A stretch of DNA of 5,915 bases from Candidatus Zipacnadia bacterium. Lineage in GTDB: Bacteria; Armatimonadota; UBA5377; JALGUK01. The notes beneath the pieces are model-generated. The model did not search any database. It was not told where the DNA came from and worked only from the letters and a program-made list of their open reading frames with translations. This document shows, piece after piece, positions 1 through 5,076 of the stretch. The stretch lies in the NCBI GenBank assembly GCA_029820875.1, contig JALGUK010000117.1, forward strand, positions 1-5,915, read 5' to 3'. The first letter of the stretch is position 1. Each line of letters opens with the position of its first letter. Position numbers and translations under genes: made by a program.

Positions 1-104
1 CCCGCACAAAACAGCCTTCTCCCCTCCCCCGAAGGGAGAGGGGCCGGGGGTGAGGCTGCCGTTAGTGCACGTTGTTGTTGCGTCAAGAGCAATATACCGG
101 TACC

Positions 105-121
105 GCGGGCGTCTCGCCCGC
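105..121. repeat. GC-rich palindrome, 7-bp stem with TCT loop (second copy at 221-237)
   Basis: GCGGGCG (105-111) pairs perfectly with CGCCCGC (115-121) around a three-base loop. An identical copy sits at 221-237, and the window begins inside the right arm of a probable earlier copy (CCCGC at 1-5). It spans the junction between successive 116-bp units. No T-run follows, so it does not look like an intrinsic terminator. Confidence 0.85.
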
Positions 122-252
122 ACAAAACAGCCTTCTCCCCTCCCCCGAAGGGAGAGGGGCCGGGGGTGAGGCTGCCGTTAGTGCACGTTGTTGTTGTGTC
201 AAGAGCAATATACCGGTACCGCGGGCGTCTCGCCCGCACAAAACAGCCTTCT

Positions 253-275
253 CCCCTCTCCCGAAGGGAGAGGGG
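253..275. repeat. Perfect 10-bp hairpin with GAA loop (unit 3; imperfect copies at 21-43 and 137-159)
   Basis: CCCCTCTCCC (253-262) is the exact reverse complement of GGGAGAGGGG (266-275), with GAA between. In units 1 and 2 the left arm is CCCCTCCCCC, leaving one C/A mismatch in the stem. It is the core of the second palindromic module of the array, followed each time by CCGGGGGTGAGG. Confidence 0.85.
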
Positions 276-337
276 CCGGGGGTGAGGTCTACACCCCCTG
301 CTCGTTACTCAGTCACAGCAGTCCCTCAAGTCCTCTC

Positions 338-395
338 CCACTTCCGCCGATACCGTATTGACCTTGCCACTTCCGCCGATACCGTATTGACCTTG
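338..395. repeat. Exact 29-bp tandem duplication upstream of the mcp promoter
   Basis: Bases 338-366 and 367-395 are identical (CCACTTCCGCC... through ...TTGACCTTG). Each copy contains the odd dyad ATACCGTAT (350-358 and 379-387) and the string GCCGATAC (346-353 and 375-382). The right edge lies about 42 bp upstream of the -24 element of the sigma-54-like promoter, within the range used by enhancer-binding regulators. A regulator-binding role is therefore attractive but is inference; a neutral slippage duplication is the alternative. Confidence 0.9.
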
Positions 396-424
396 TATGA
401 CATTTTCCTTGGTTGGACCCGAGT

Positions 425-435
425 CGCATTATGCG
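425..435. promoter_or_regulatory. Palindromic dyad CGCATTATGCG, candidate operator
   Basis: A perfect 11-base dyad centred on T430. It ends one base before the sigma-54-like -24 element. Its 9-base core GCATTATGC recurs at 579-587, again as a perfect extended dyad. Placement and repetition suggest a DNA-binding site; no regulator can be named. Confidence 0.35.
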
Positions 436-436
436 T

Positions 437-452
437 GGGCACAAAGATTGCA
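437..452 (+). promoter_or_regulatory. Sigma-54 (-24/-12) type promoter candidate for the chemosensory operon
   Basis: GGGCAC (437-442), five bases, then TTGCA (448-452) fits the sigma-54 consensus TGGCAC-N5-TTGCW. The invariant GG (438-439) and GC (450-451) are at the correct 12-base offset, and the only mismatch in the ten core bases is the first. Transcription would begin around 463, giving a leader of about 158 nt before the mcp start. The tandem 29-bp repeats upstream could be the activator site. No convincing sigma-70 pair was found between 396 and 620. By-eye match only; it needs an RpoN and an activator in the genome. Confidence 0.45.
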
Positions 453-577
453 AGCTCTCAAGCGGCTCAAGACACTTCCTTGCATGTATTGTCGTTTGTG
501 GAGTGTCGCATGTGTGCAAGTGCCCCTGGATGCTCGAGGAGGTGATGGCCGATATAGCACGACAGTTTATGCCTCGA

Positions 578-588
578 AGCATTATGCT
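578..588. promoter_or_regulatory. Palindromic dyad AGCATTATGCT, second copy of the leader motif
   Basis: A perfect 11-base dyad centred on T583, sharing the core GCATTATGC with the dyad at 425-435, 153 bp away. It lies 16 bases upstream of the mcp ribosome-binding site, so binding there could affect transcript elongation or translation. With only one loop base it is unlikely to form an RNA hairpin. Function is inferred from repetition and position only. Confidence 0.3.
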
Positions 589-620
589 GCACGTGCCAAC
601 TGAAAGGAAGGGAACGAGCA

Positions 621-2363
621 ATGCCCCAATCTAAGACATTACGCAAAGCAGCCGGCTCAAAGCAGCGGCCGCGAAACATAACATCGGTCAAAGATACCGG
701 AGGAGATGAGCAATTCCAGCGCGCGCTCGCCGAAGTAGAGCGGCTTGTGGAGACGGTAAGGTTTGGCCGACTCGACGACCGCGCCGACCTGACCAGGTTC
801 GACGGCGACAGCTTGATACTCCTCCAAGGCATCAACGAGATGCTTGATGCTCTGACGGCTCCAGTACATATGGCCTCCGACTACGTGGCCCGCATGTCAA
901 GGGGGGATATCCCTGATAAGATTACGGAGGAATACAAGGGCGACTTCAACGAGCTTAAGAATGCCCTGAACAGGATTATTGACTCCCTCAATGGGTTGAT
1001 TGCAGAGACCGGCAGGCTCGCAGAGGCTGCCGAGGCAGGCGACCTGTCCGCCCGCGGCGATGCCAGCAAGCACGAAGGCGCCTGGGGTACAATCATCCAG
1101 GGAATCAACGATACTATGGACGCAGTCATTGGACCTGTCAACGAGACGGTCGAGGTGTTGGAGGCTCTCGCTGCAAACGACCTCAGCAAACGCGTAACAG
1201 GGAACTACCGGGGAGACCACGCCCGGATTAAGGACAGCCTTAACGTTGCATTGGACACCATAAATGGTGTTATGCAAAAAGCTCTCGATGCATCCAACAC
1301 TGTCGCCGCAAGCAGCCAGCAGGTTTCATCTTCTGCCGAACAGGGCGCCCAGACCGCCCAACAGATGGCTGAGACCATACAGGAAATGGCTGCAGGTGCC
1401 CAGAAGCAGGCAAGTGCTGCCGAAGACGGCGACAAGGCCGTCCAGGAAGTGGCCGGTGCCGTCGAACAGGTGGCCAAGGGCGCAGAGCAGCAGTCCCAGG
1501 CTGTAAGCGAAGCCCGCGAGGCTACCAACCAGATGGGCGCCGCTATTGAGCAGGTCGCCCAGAGCGCTCAGCAAGTCTCCGCCGCCACCGAGGAGATGGC
1601 GAAGATTGCTCAACTCGGTAACCAGTCAGTCGAGCAGACAGTCGAAGGCATGAACAACGTCGCCACAACTTCAAAAGAGGTCGCCGAGAGCATCGCTTCC
1701 CTTGCCGAACGCTCCAAGCAGATTGCTGAGATCGTCGGTGTTATTGATGACATCGCGGAGCAGACGAACCTCTTGGCCCTCAATGCTGCCATCGAGGCTG
1801 CCCGTGCCGGCGATGCAGGCCGCGGATTTGCCGTTGTGGCCGAAGAAATTCGTAAGCTTGCTGAACGCTCCGCTGCATCAACCAAGGAGATTGCCGCGCT
1901 TATCAGGGGCATCGAGCAGGGGACCGACAGGGCCGTTGATGCCGCTGGCCAGGCAGGCGAACAAGTCGAAAAGGGAACAGAACTCGCCGCAGAAGCCGGC
2001 ACAGCCCTGCAAAGCATCCTCGATGCCGTAAACAACGTGGTCGGTCAGATTCAGGAGATAAGTTCCGCCGCTCAGCAGATGGCCGCCTCCAGTGACCAGG
2101 TCACCAGAGGTATGGATGGTATAGCAAGCGCCGCTGAGCAAAACAGCAGTGCCACCCAGCAAATAGCCGCATCAAGCCAGCAGCTCCGCAAGCTCATTCA
2201 GGACATCTCTGCCGTTGCCCAGCAGAGTGCCGCAGGCTCCGAAGAAGTCAGCGCAGGCGCACAGGAACAAAGCGCTGCCATGCAAGAGATTGCCGCTTCC
2301 AGCCGCGAGCTGTCCCAGGCCGCTGAAGACCTGCAGAATCAGATCAATCAGTTCAAAATGTAA
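621..2363 (+). CDS. Soluble methyl-accepting chemotaxis protein with four tandem HAMP-like units
   Basis: A 580-residue receptor that should form helical dimers controlling a CheA kinase through CheW. After a basic N-terminal stretch (1-30) come four HAMP-like repeats at about 36-82, 83-127, 128-173 and 174-218. Each has a first helix, a G/N-D/R-L/I turn and a second helix with a conserved Asn (N72, N117, N163, N208; spacing 45-46). From about 220 to the end is a long Ala/Gln/Glu-rich coiled-coil hairpin. Its conserved signalling tip lies at about 375-418, with core [18 protein letters not shown] followed by [18 protein letters not shown]. Many Q/E-Q/E-x-x-A-S/A patterns are candidate methylation and deamidation sites for CheR and CheD. 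No hydrophobic stretch is long enough for a membrane helix and there is no PAS, Cache or GAF domain, so it is predicted cytoplasmic. It lacks a C-terminal NWETF-type CheR tether. The ATG follows AAGGAAGGGA (604-613). The domain calls are firm; the ligand is unknown. Confidence 0.95.
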   Translation: MPQSKTLRKAAGSKQRPRNITSVKDTGGDEQFQRALAEVERLVETVRFGRLDDRADLTRFDGDSLILLQGINEMLDALTAPVHMASDYVARMSRGDIPDKITEEYKGDFNELKNALNRIIDSLNGLIAETGRLAEAAEAGDLSARGDASKHEGAWGTIIQGINDTMDAVIGPVNETVEVLEALAANDLSKRVTGNYRGDHARIKDSLNVALDTINGVMQKALDASNTVAASSQQVSSSAEQGAQTAQQMAETIQEMAAGAQKQASAAEDGDKAVQEVAGAVEQVAKGAEQQSQAVSEAREATNQMGAAIEQVAQSAQQVSAATEEMAKIAQLGNQSVEQTVEGMNNVATTSKEVAESIASLAERSKQIAEIVGVIDDIAEQTNLLALNAAIEAARAGDAGRGFAVVAEEIRKLAERSAASTKEIAALIRGIEQGTDRAVDAAGQAGEQVEKGTELAAEAGTALQSILDAVNNVVGQIQEISSAAQQMAASSDQVTRGMDGIASAAEQNSSATQQIAASSQQLRKLIQDISAVAQQSAAGSEEVSAGAQEQSAAMQEIAASSRELSQAAEDLQNQINQFKM

Positions 2364-2380
2364 CCTATCTGCCTTGGCTG

Positions 2381-2435
2381 GGTAGGGAGGCGCTCGCTGA
2401 CCGCATATTACCTGTATCCCGGGTGCCTCCCTGCC
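2381..2435 (+). other. Strong RNA hairpin between mcp and cheW
   Basis: Bases 2381-2396 pair with 2420-2435 over 16 positions: GGTAGGGAGGC opposite GCCTCCCTGCC, then five more pairs inward, three G-U wobbles in total. The loop is 23 nt (2397-2419). It fills much of the 106-bp spacer. No U-run follows the right arm, so a standard intrinsic terminator is unlikely. An mRNA processing or stability element that sets the receptor:CheW ratio is more plausible, as inference. Confidence 0.6.
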
Positions 2436-2457
2436 TGTGTCCCAGGCGAATTCGAAC

Positions 2458-2465
2458 GGAAGGAG
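2458..2465 (+). promoter_or_regulatory. Ribosome-binding site of cheW
   Basis: GGAAGGAG is a strong Shine-Dalgarno sequence 4 nt before the ATG at 2470 and 7 nt before a second ATG at 2473. It argues against the in-frame upstream ATG at 2437, which lies before it and overlaps the hairpin. Confidence 0.8.
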
Positions 2466-2469
2466 CATT

Positions 2470-3063
2470 ATGATGGACCGAACCACATCCGCAGGCGTCA
2501 TAGACACCGAAGAGCAGCTCGTCGCATTCGATGTCGCTGGCGAGATATACGGAATAGACATCGCTGACGTCCAGGAGATTATCCGCTTGCCCACCATTAC
2601 GAAGATTCCTCGTGCTCCACGGTTCGTCGAAGGCGTCATCAATTTGCGCGGTCACATCATTCCTGTCATTGACCTGCGTAAGCGCTTTGGTATCCCCGAG
2701 GCCGAACCAACCAAGGAGAGCCGGATTGTCGTCGTCCAAGTCGGCGACACCACCATCGGCATGCGGGTTGATGCCGTCACGGAGGTCCTCCGTATCCGCT
2801 CCGATTCCATTGAACCACCGTCAGCAATCGTAACCGGTACTGACTCCGCCTTCCTGCGTGGAGTGGGGCGCCTCGACCAGGACGGCGAAGAGGGGAGACT
2901 TATCGTACTCCTCGACACCCAGGCTATTATTTCCTGGCAGGATGCCGCCGACCTCGCTCAGGTCACCGGGCAGTTGGAAGCGACGGCCCAGAAGCCGGAA
3001 GAGGGTGAAAACACTGCCGTCTGGCAAGCTCAACAAGAGGCTGAAGCAGTTGCTACCGCATAG
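2470..3063 (+). CDS. cheW: Chemotaxis coupling protein CheW
   Basis: A 197-residue CheW-fold adaptor that links receptor tips to the CheA kinase in the cytoplasm. The fold runs from about residue 16 (QLVAFDVAGEIYGIDIADVQ) to about 155. It includes the hallmark GVINLRGHIIPVIDLRKRFG at 55-74, the VGDTTIGMRVDAVTEVL strand-turn at 91-107 and the closing GRLIVLLDT at 142-150. About 40 Gln/Glu/Ala-rich residues (156-197) follow the fold and are not part of a standard CheW of roughly 150-170 residues. The start at 2470 is chosen from the Shine-Dalgarno at 2458-2465; the adjacent ATG at 2473 would remove one Met. The gene ends 4 nt before the cheC-like ATG, so the two are probably translationally coupled. 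No CheA domains are fused, so this is a free adaptor. Confidence 0.95.
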   Translation: MMDRTTSAGVIDTEEQLVAFDVAGEIYGIDIADVQEIIRLPTITKIPRAPRFVEGVINLRGHIIPVIDLRKRFGIPEAEPTKESRIVVVQVGDTTIGMRVDAVTEVLRIRSDSIEPPSAIVTGTDSAFLRGVGRLDQDGEEGRLIVLLDTQAIISWQDAADLAQVTGQLEATAQKPEEGENTAVWQAQQEAEAVATA

Positions 3064-3067
3064 CGAA

Positions 3068-3712
3068 ATGCCGGACCACGCCCAAGGCGGGCAGCAAATA
3101 CCCGGCATCAACAGCCCCATGACCGAGGCCCAGGAGGGCGCCCTCTACCAGGCATCTTGCATGGGTGCTCACCGGGCTGCCGTTGCTCTCTCCAGACTGA
3201 TGAAACGTCCGGTTCGCGGGGTCAATCCATCCGTGTTCGTTGTCTCCATCACGGATATACCGGACTTCGGCGACCCCGAGAGCATCATCGTTGCGGTTTA
3301 CCATCGTCTCAACGGCGATATGGCCGGTCATGCGTGCGTGTTGCTGCCCGCCGAAAGCGCCCGTCGCGCTGTCGAATGGCTGACCGGTTCCGCGCCCGCG
3401 CCTTCGGACGGCTTCGATGAGATGTCCCGGTCCGCAATTTGTGAGATTGGCAATATTGTTACCTGCTCTTATGTAGGTGCCCTGGCGGACTGCTCCGGGC
3501 TCTACTTCGTCCCGGAGCCGCCGGGTTTTGCCTTGGACATGGCCCGTTCCATCCTGGAAACGGTTATCGCAACTGCCGCCTCTGCAACCGAACGTGTCCT
3601 GCTCTTTGAAACCGACTTGGCTGAACGTAGCGGCGCGTTTCATGCCTATTTTCTAGTGATACCGGATATTTCAACTCTCGAACAAACTCTACGTGCGCTC
3701 GGCATGCCCTGA
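3068..3712 (+). CDS. CheC-like CheY-P phosphatase with one intact active site
   Basis: A 214-residue member of the CheC/CheX/FliY family, which removes phosphate from CheY-P; CheC also binds CheD. The family has two pseudo-symmetric halves, each with a helix motif D/S-x3-E-x2-N. The second is intact: S122-AIC-E126-IG-N129, followed by IVTCSYVGALADCSGL. The first, at 24-31 (GALYQASC before MGAHRAAVALSRLMKRPV), has lost its key residues: Gln28 replaces Glu and Cys31 replaces Asn. Phosphatase activity, if any, should come from the second half. The ATG at 3068 lies 4 nt after the cheW stop and lacks a clear Shine-Dalgarno, suggesting coupling. An internal ATG at 3119 would remove 17 poorly conserved residues and is possible. 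The neighbouring cheD supports CheC over CheX. The family call is confident; residual activity is inference. Confidence 0.85.
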   Translation: MPDHAQGGQQIPGINSPMTEAQEGALYQASCMGAHRAAVALSRLMKRPVRGVNPSVFVVSITDIPDFGDPESIIVAVYHRLNGDMAGHACVLLPAESARRAVEWLTGSAPAPSDGFDEMSRSAICEIGNIVTCSYVGALADCSGLYFVPEPPGFALDMARSILETVIATAASATERVLLFETDLAERSGAFHAYFLVIPDISTLEQTLRALGMP

Positions 3713-3717
3713 GCGCA

Positions 3718-3728
3718 TCGCATTGCGA
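3718..3728. other. Short dyad in the cheC-cheD spacer
   Basis: TCGCA-T-TGCGA is a perfect odd dyad in the 29-bp gap before cheD. An overlapping weak hairpin (3722-3726 with 3733-3737, ATTGC/GCAAT) ends 4 nt before the cheD TTG codon. It may modulate translation of cheD, which has no good Shine-Dalgarno. It may equally be chance. Confidence 0.25.
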
Positions 3729-3741
3729 CGGTGCAATCTGA

Positions 3742-4299
3742 TTGGATGAAAAGACCCACGTCATCGGCATGGGCGAAATCTGCGTCTCTAACCAGCCCGG
3801 TCACGTCCTTGTCACGCTCGGCGTGGGCTCGTGTGTATGTATCGCTGCCTACGACTCGATTCGCAATATCGCAGGCATGGTCCATATCGTCCAACCCGAC
3901 AGCACCAACGCCCGGAACAACGGCGCCCCGGGTCGTTTCGCCGATACAGCAGTGCCCGCCCTTCTGGCGGAGATGGATTCCGTCGGTGCCAACGTGCGTC
4001 GGCTGCGTGTCGCAATCGCAGGCGGTGCTGAGATTTTCTCGTTCGCCGGCGGGCAGGACCGCCTCATCAGGGTCGCTGAACAAAACATATTAGCCGTGCA
4101 GACGGCATTGAAACAAGCTCGTTTATCTGTCCTTGCCTCCGACCTCGGCGGCAGTCACGGGCGCACCGTCCGCCTCTTCGTTGACGACGGTGTTGTCACT
4201 GTTCGCGTCGCAGGAGAGGATGAATTTCAACTCGCGCTCCTCGGAAGCAAGTTCATTTCAGGCGCTGCCGGAAAGGTGCTGACTGATGACACCCCTTGA
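3742..4299 (+). CDS. cheD: Chemoreceptor glutamine deamidase CheD
   Basis: A 185-residue CheD, which converts specific receptor glutamines to glutamates and, in CheC-containing systems, is bound by CheC. The catalytic triad is visible with family spacing: Thr25 and Cys31 in TLGVGSCV and His48 in GMVHIVQP. The 6- and 17-residue offsets equal those of Thermotoga maritima CheD (Thr21, Cys27, His44). Other signatures are GRFADTAVPALLAEM (64-78), AGGAEIF (93-99) and DLGGSHGRTVRLFVDDG (134-150). The usual IGxRN motif reads VAEQN (111-115), a mild deviation. Translation must begin at or after TTG 3742, because an in-frame TGA lies directly before it (3739-3741). The next in-frame ATG (3769) would cut into the conserved IGMGEI start. 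There is no good Shine-Dalgarno, so expression may be low or coupled to the cheC-like gene. It overlaps cheR by 14 bp. Confidence 0.93.
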   Translation: MDEKTHVIGMGEICVSNQPGHVLVTLGVGSCVCIAAYDSIRNIAGMVHIVQPDSTNARNNGAPGRFADTAVPALLAEMDSVGANVRRLRVAIAGGAEIFSFAGGQDRLIRVAEQNILAVQTALKQARLSVLASDLGGSHGRTVRLFVDDGVVTVRVAGEDEFQLALLGSKFISGAAGKVLTDDTP

Positions 4300-5065
4300 A
4301 ATCAATGCGTTTAGCCGTAAAATCTTCCTCATGACCGGCCTGGACCTCTCCTCCTACAGACGCAACCAGGTCGAACGCCGTCTCCGCGGCCTTATGGAAC
4401 GCGCAAAGGCTAAAAGCCTCTCACAGTTCTATCGGATATTGAAGCAGGATCCCCAGGCCCTCGAGGACTTCCTCGATCGCTTCGCTATCAATGTCTCTGA
4501 GCTTTTCCGTAACCCTGAGCGATTCGAGGACCTGCGCCGCAAGGTCCTGCCTGAGCTTCTCAACGGTCGCCCCTTGCGTGTCTGGAGTGCTGGTTGCTCT
4601 TTCGGCGCTGAGCCTTATACCCTCGCCGTTATCCTTGAGGATTTGGAGCGCCCCGTTCCCTATCGCATTCTTGCAACCGATATTGACACCGCTGCCCTTG
4701 CCCGCGCTCGCAATCCTGTGTTTTCAGACCATGACATGCGTTCCGTTCCGCCCCGGTTGCGCAACAAGTATTTCATCAAAACTGACGGGGGCTGGGCCCC
4801 TTCCGATGCGCTCCGTCGTCGGATTTCCTTTGAGCACCATAACCTCCTCGCTGATTCCTTCAAGCGCGACTTTGACCTTATCCTCTGCCGCAACGTGGTC
4901 ATTTACTTCGATGACGACGCCAAGGACAAGCTCTACCGCAGGTTTTTTGACTCCCTCAGGCCCGGCGGCGTGCTCTTTATAGGAGCTACTGAGCGCATCC
5001 CCAATACCGATGAAATCGGCTTCGAGTCTTTCCTTCCGTTCTTTTACCGTAAACCCGCCACTTAG
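4286..5065 (+). CDS. cheR: Chemotaxis protein methyltransferase CheR
   Basis: A 259-residue CheR, which transfers methyl groups from S-adenosylmethionine to receptor glutamates in the cytoplasm. The N-terminal helical domain (1-90) contains SSYRRNQVERRLRGLM and INVSELFRNP (68-77), equivalent to the NxTxFFR motif. The Rossmann-like methyltransferase domain follows: motif I RVWSAGCSFGAEPYTLA (98-114), ATDID (130-134), DLILCRNVVIYFDDDAK (197-213) and LRPGGVLFIGATE (224-236). Length and domain order are standard, with no TPR or other fusion. The ATG at 4286 overlaps the end of cheD by 14 bp and is preceded by GGAAAGG at 4270-4276, 9 nt away inside cheD. The receptor in this operon lacks a C-terminal tether pentapeptide, so CheR must recognise it directly at the coiled coil. 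No cheB demethylase gene is present in the window. Confidence 0.96.
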   Translation: MTPLEINAFSRKIFLMTGLDLSSYRRNQVERRLRGLMERAKAKSLSQFYRILKQDPQALEDFLDRFAINVSELFRNPERFEDLRRKVLPELLNGRPLRVWSAGCSFGAEPYTLAVILEDLERPVPYRILATDIDTAALARARNPVFSDHDMRSVPPRLRNKYFIKTDGGWAPSDALRRRISFEHHNLLADSFKRDFDLILCRNVVIYFDDDAKDKLYRRFFDSLRPGGVLFIGATERIPNTDEIGFESFLPFFYRKPAT

Positions 5066-5076
5066 GCCCTGCCTAA
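5062..5076. terminator. Small palindrome at the convergent gene ends
   Basis: TTAGGC (5062-5067) and GCCTAA (5071-5076) are exact reverse complements around CCT. The left arm contains the cheR stop TAG (5063-5065). The right arm, read on the other strand, contains the stop TAG of the oxidoreductase (5075-5073). It could form a six-pair hairpin in both transcripts, but no T-run flanks it on either side. A role as a bidirectional terminator is weakly supported. Confidence 0.3.

Larger units (their letters stand above)
1..287. repeat. Tandem array, 116-bp period, of palindromic REP-like units
   Basis: Unit 1 is 1-116, unit 2 is 117-232 and a third, truncated unit is 233-287. Units 1 and 2 differ at one base (C81 versus T197). 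Unit 3 matches the first 55 bases except C27 to T259, then diverges sharply at 288. Each unit joins two palindromic modules: a C-rich/G-rich hairpin (about 20-45 in unit 1) and a GCGGGCG-TCT-CGCCCGC hairpin (105-121). Between them lies unique sequence with a TTG-triplet run and a TACCGGTA palindrome (95-102). The window opens on the right arm of another GC hairpin, so the array probably continues leftwards. Near-identity of the units points to recent amplification or homogenisation. Similar GC-rich palindromes are scattered in many bacterial genomes, often as non-autonomous REP-like elements; that assignment is inference. Apparent reading frames here simply translate the repeat. Confidence 0.9.
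288..620. other. Non-coding leader between the repeat array and the mcp gene
   Basis: No reading frame here has a plausible start, ribosome-binding site and recognisable protein; the frames present overlap the repeats or each other. The stretch contains the 29-bp tandem duplication, two GCATTATGC dyads and a sigma-54-like promoter, listed separately. It ends in a purine-rich AAGGAAGGGA (604-613), the likely ribosome-binding site of mcp. It is best read as the operon's control region and 5' untranslated leader. Nothing resembling a tRNA or a riboswitch known to me was recognised, though an unfamiliar structured RNA cannot be excluded by eye. Confidence 0.6.

Noticed and set aside
1..287. Possible CRISPR array
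   Set aside because: The period is 116 bp and the whole unit is conserved, with no short repeat alternating with variable spacers.
358..415. Sigma-70 promoters starting from TTGACC at 358 or 387
   Set aside because: No acceptable -10 hexamer lies 16-18 bases downstream of either copy.
437..480. Cyclic di-GMP (GEMM-type) riboswitch in the leader
   Set aside because: A short CAAAG-like string is present, but the conserved GEMM core and its paired stems could not be laid out.
72..545. 157-codon open frame across the left repeats
   Set aside because: Its sequence is the translation of the 116-bp repeat (two near-copies in different frames) and the 29-bp duplication. It has no ribosome-binding site or recognisable domain.
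1205..2035. Long minus-strand open frames inside mcp
   Set aside because: They are antisense shadows of a repetitive Ala/Gln/Glu-rich coding sequence, low in complexity and without family motifs.
2381..2435. Intrinsic terminator after mcp
   Set aside because: The stem is strong, but no T-run follows it and the adjacent genes belong to one functional set; recorded as a hairpin of unknown role.
2858..3067. N-terminal extension of the cheC-like frame inside cheW
   Set aside because: The frame is open by chance within cheW. The CheC-type sequence begins after 3068, and an ATG sits there directly after the cheW stop.
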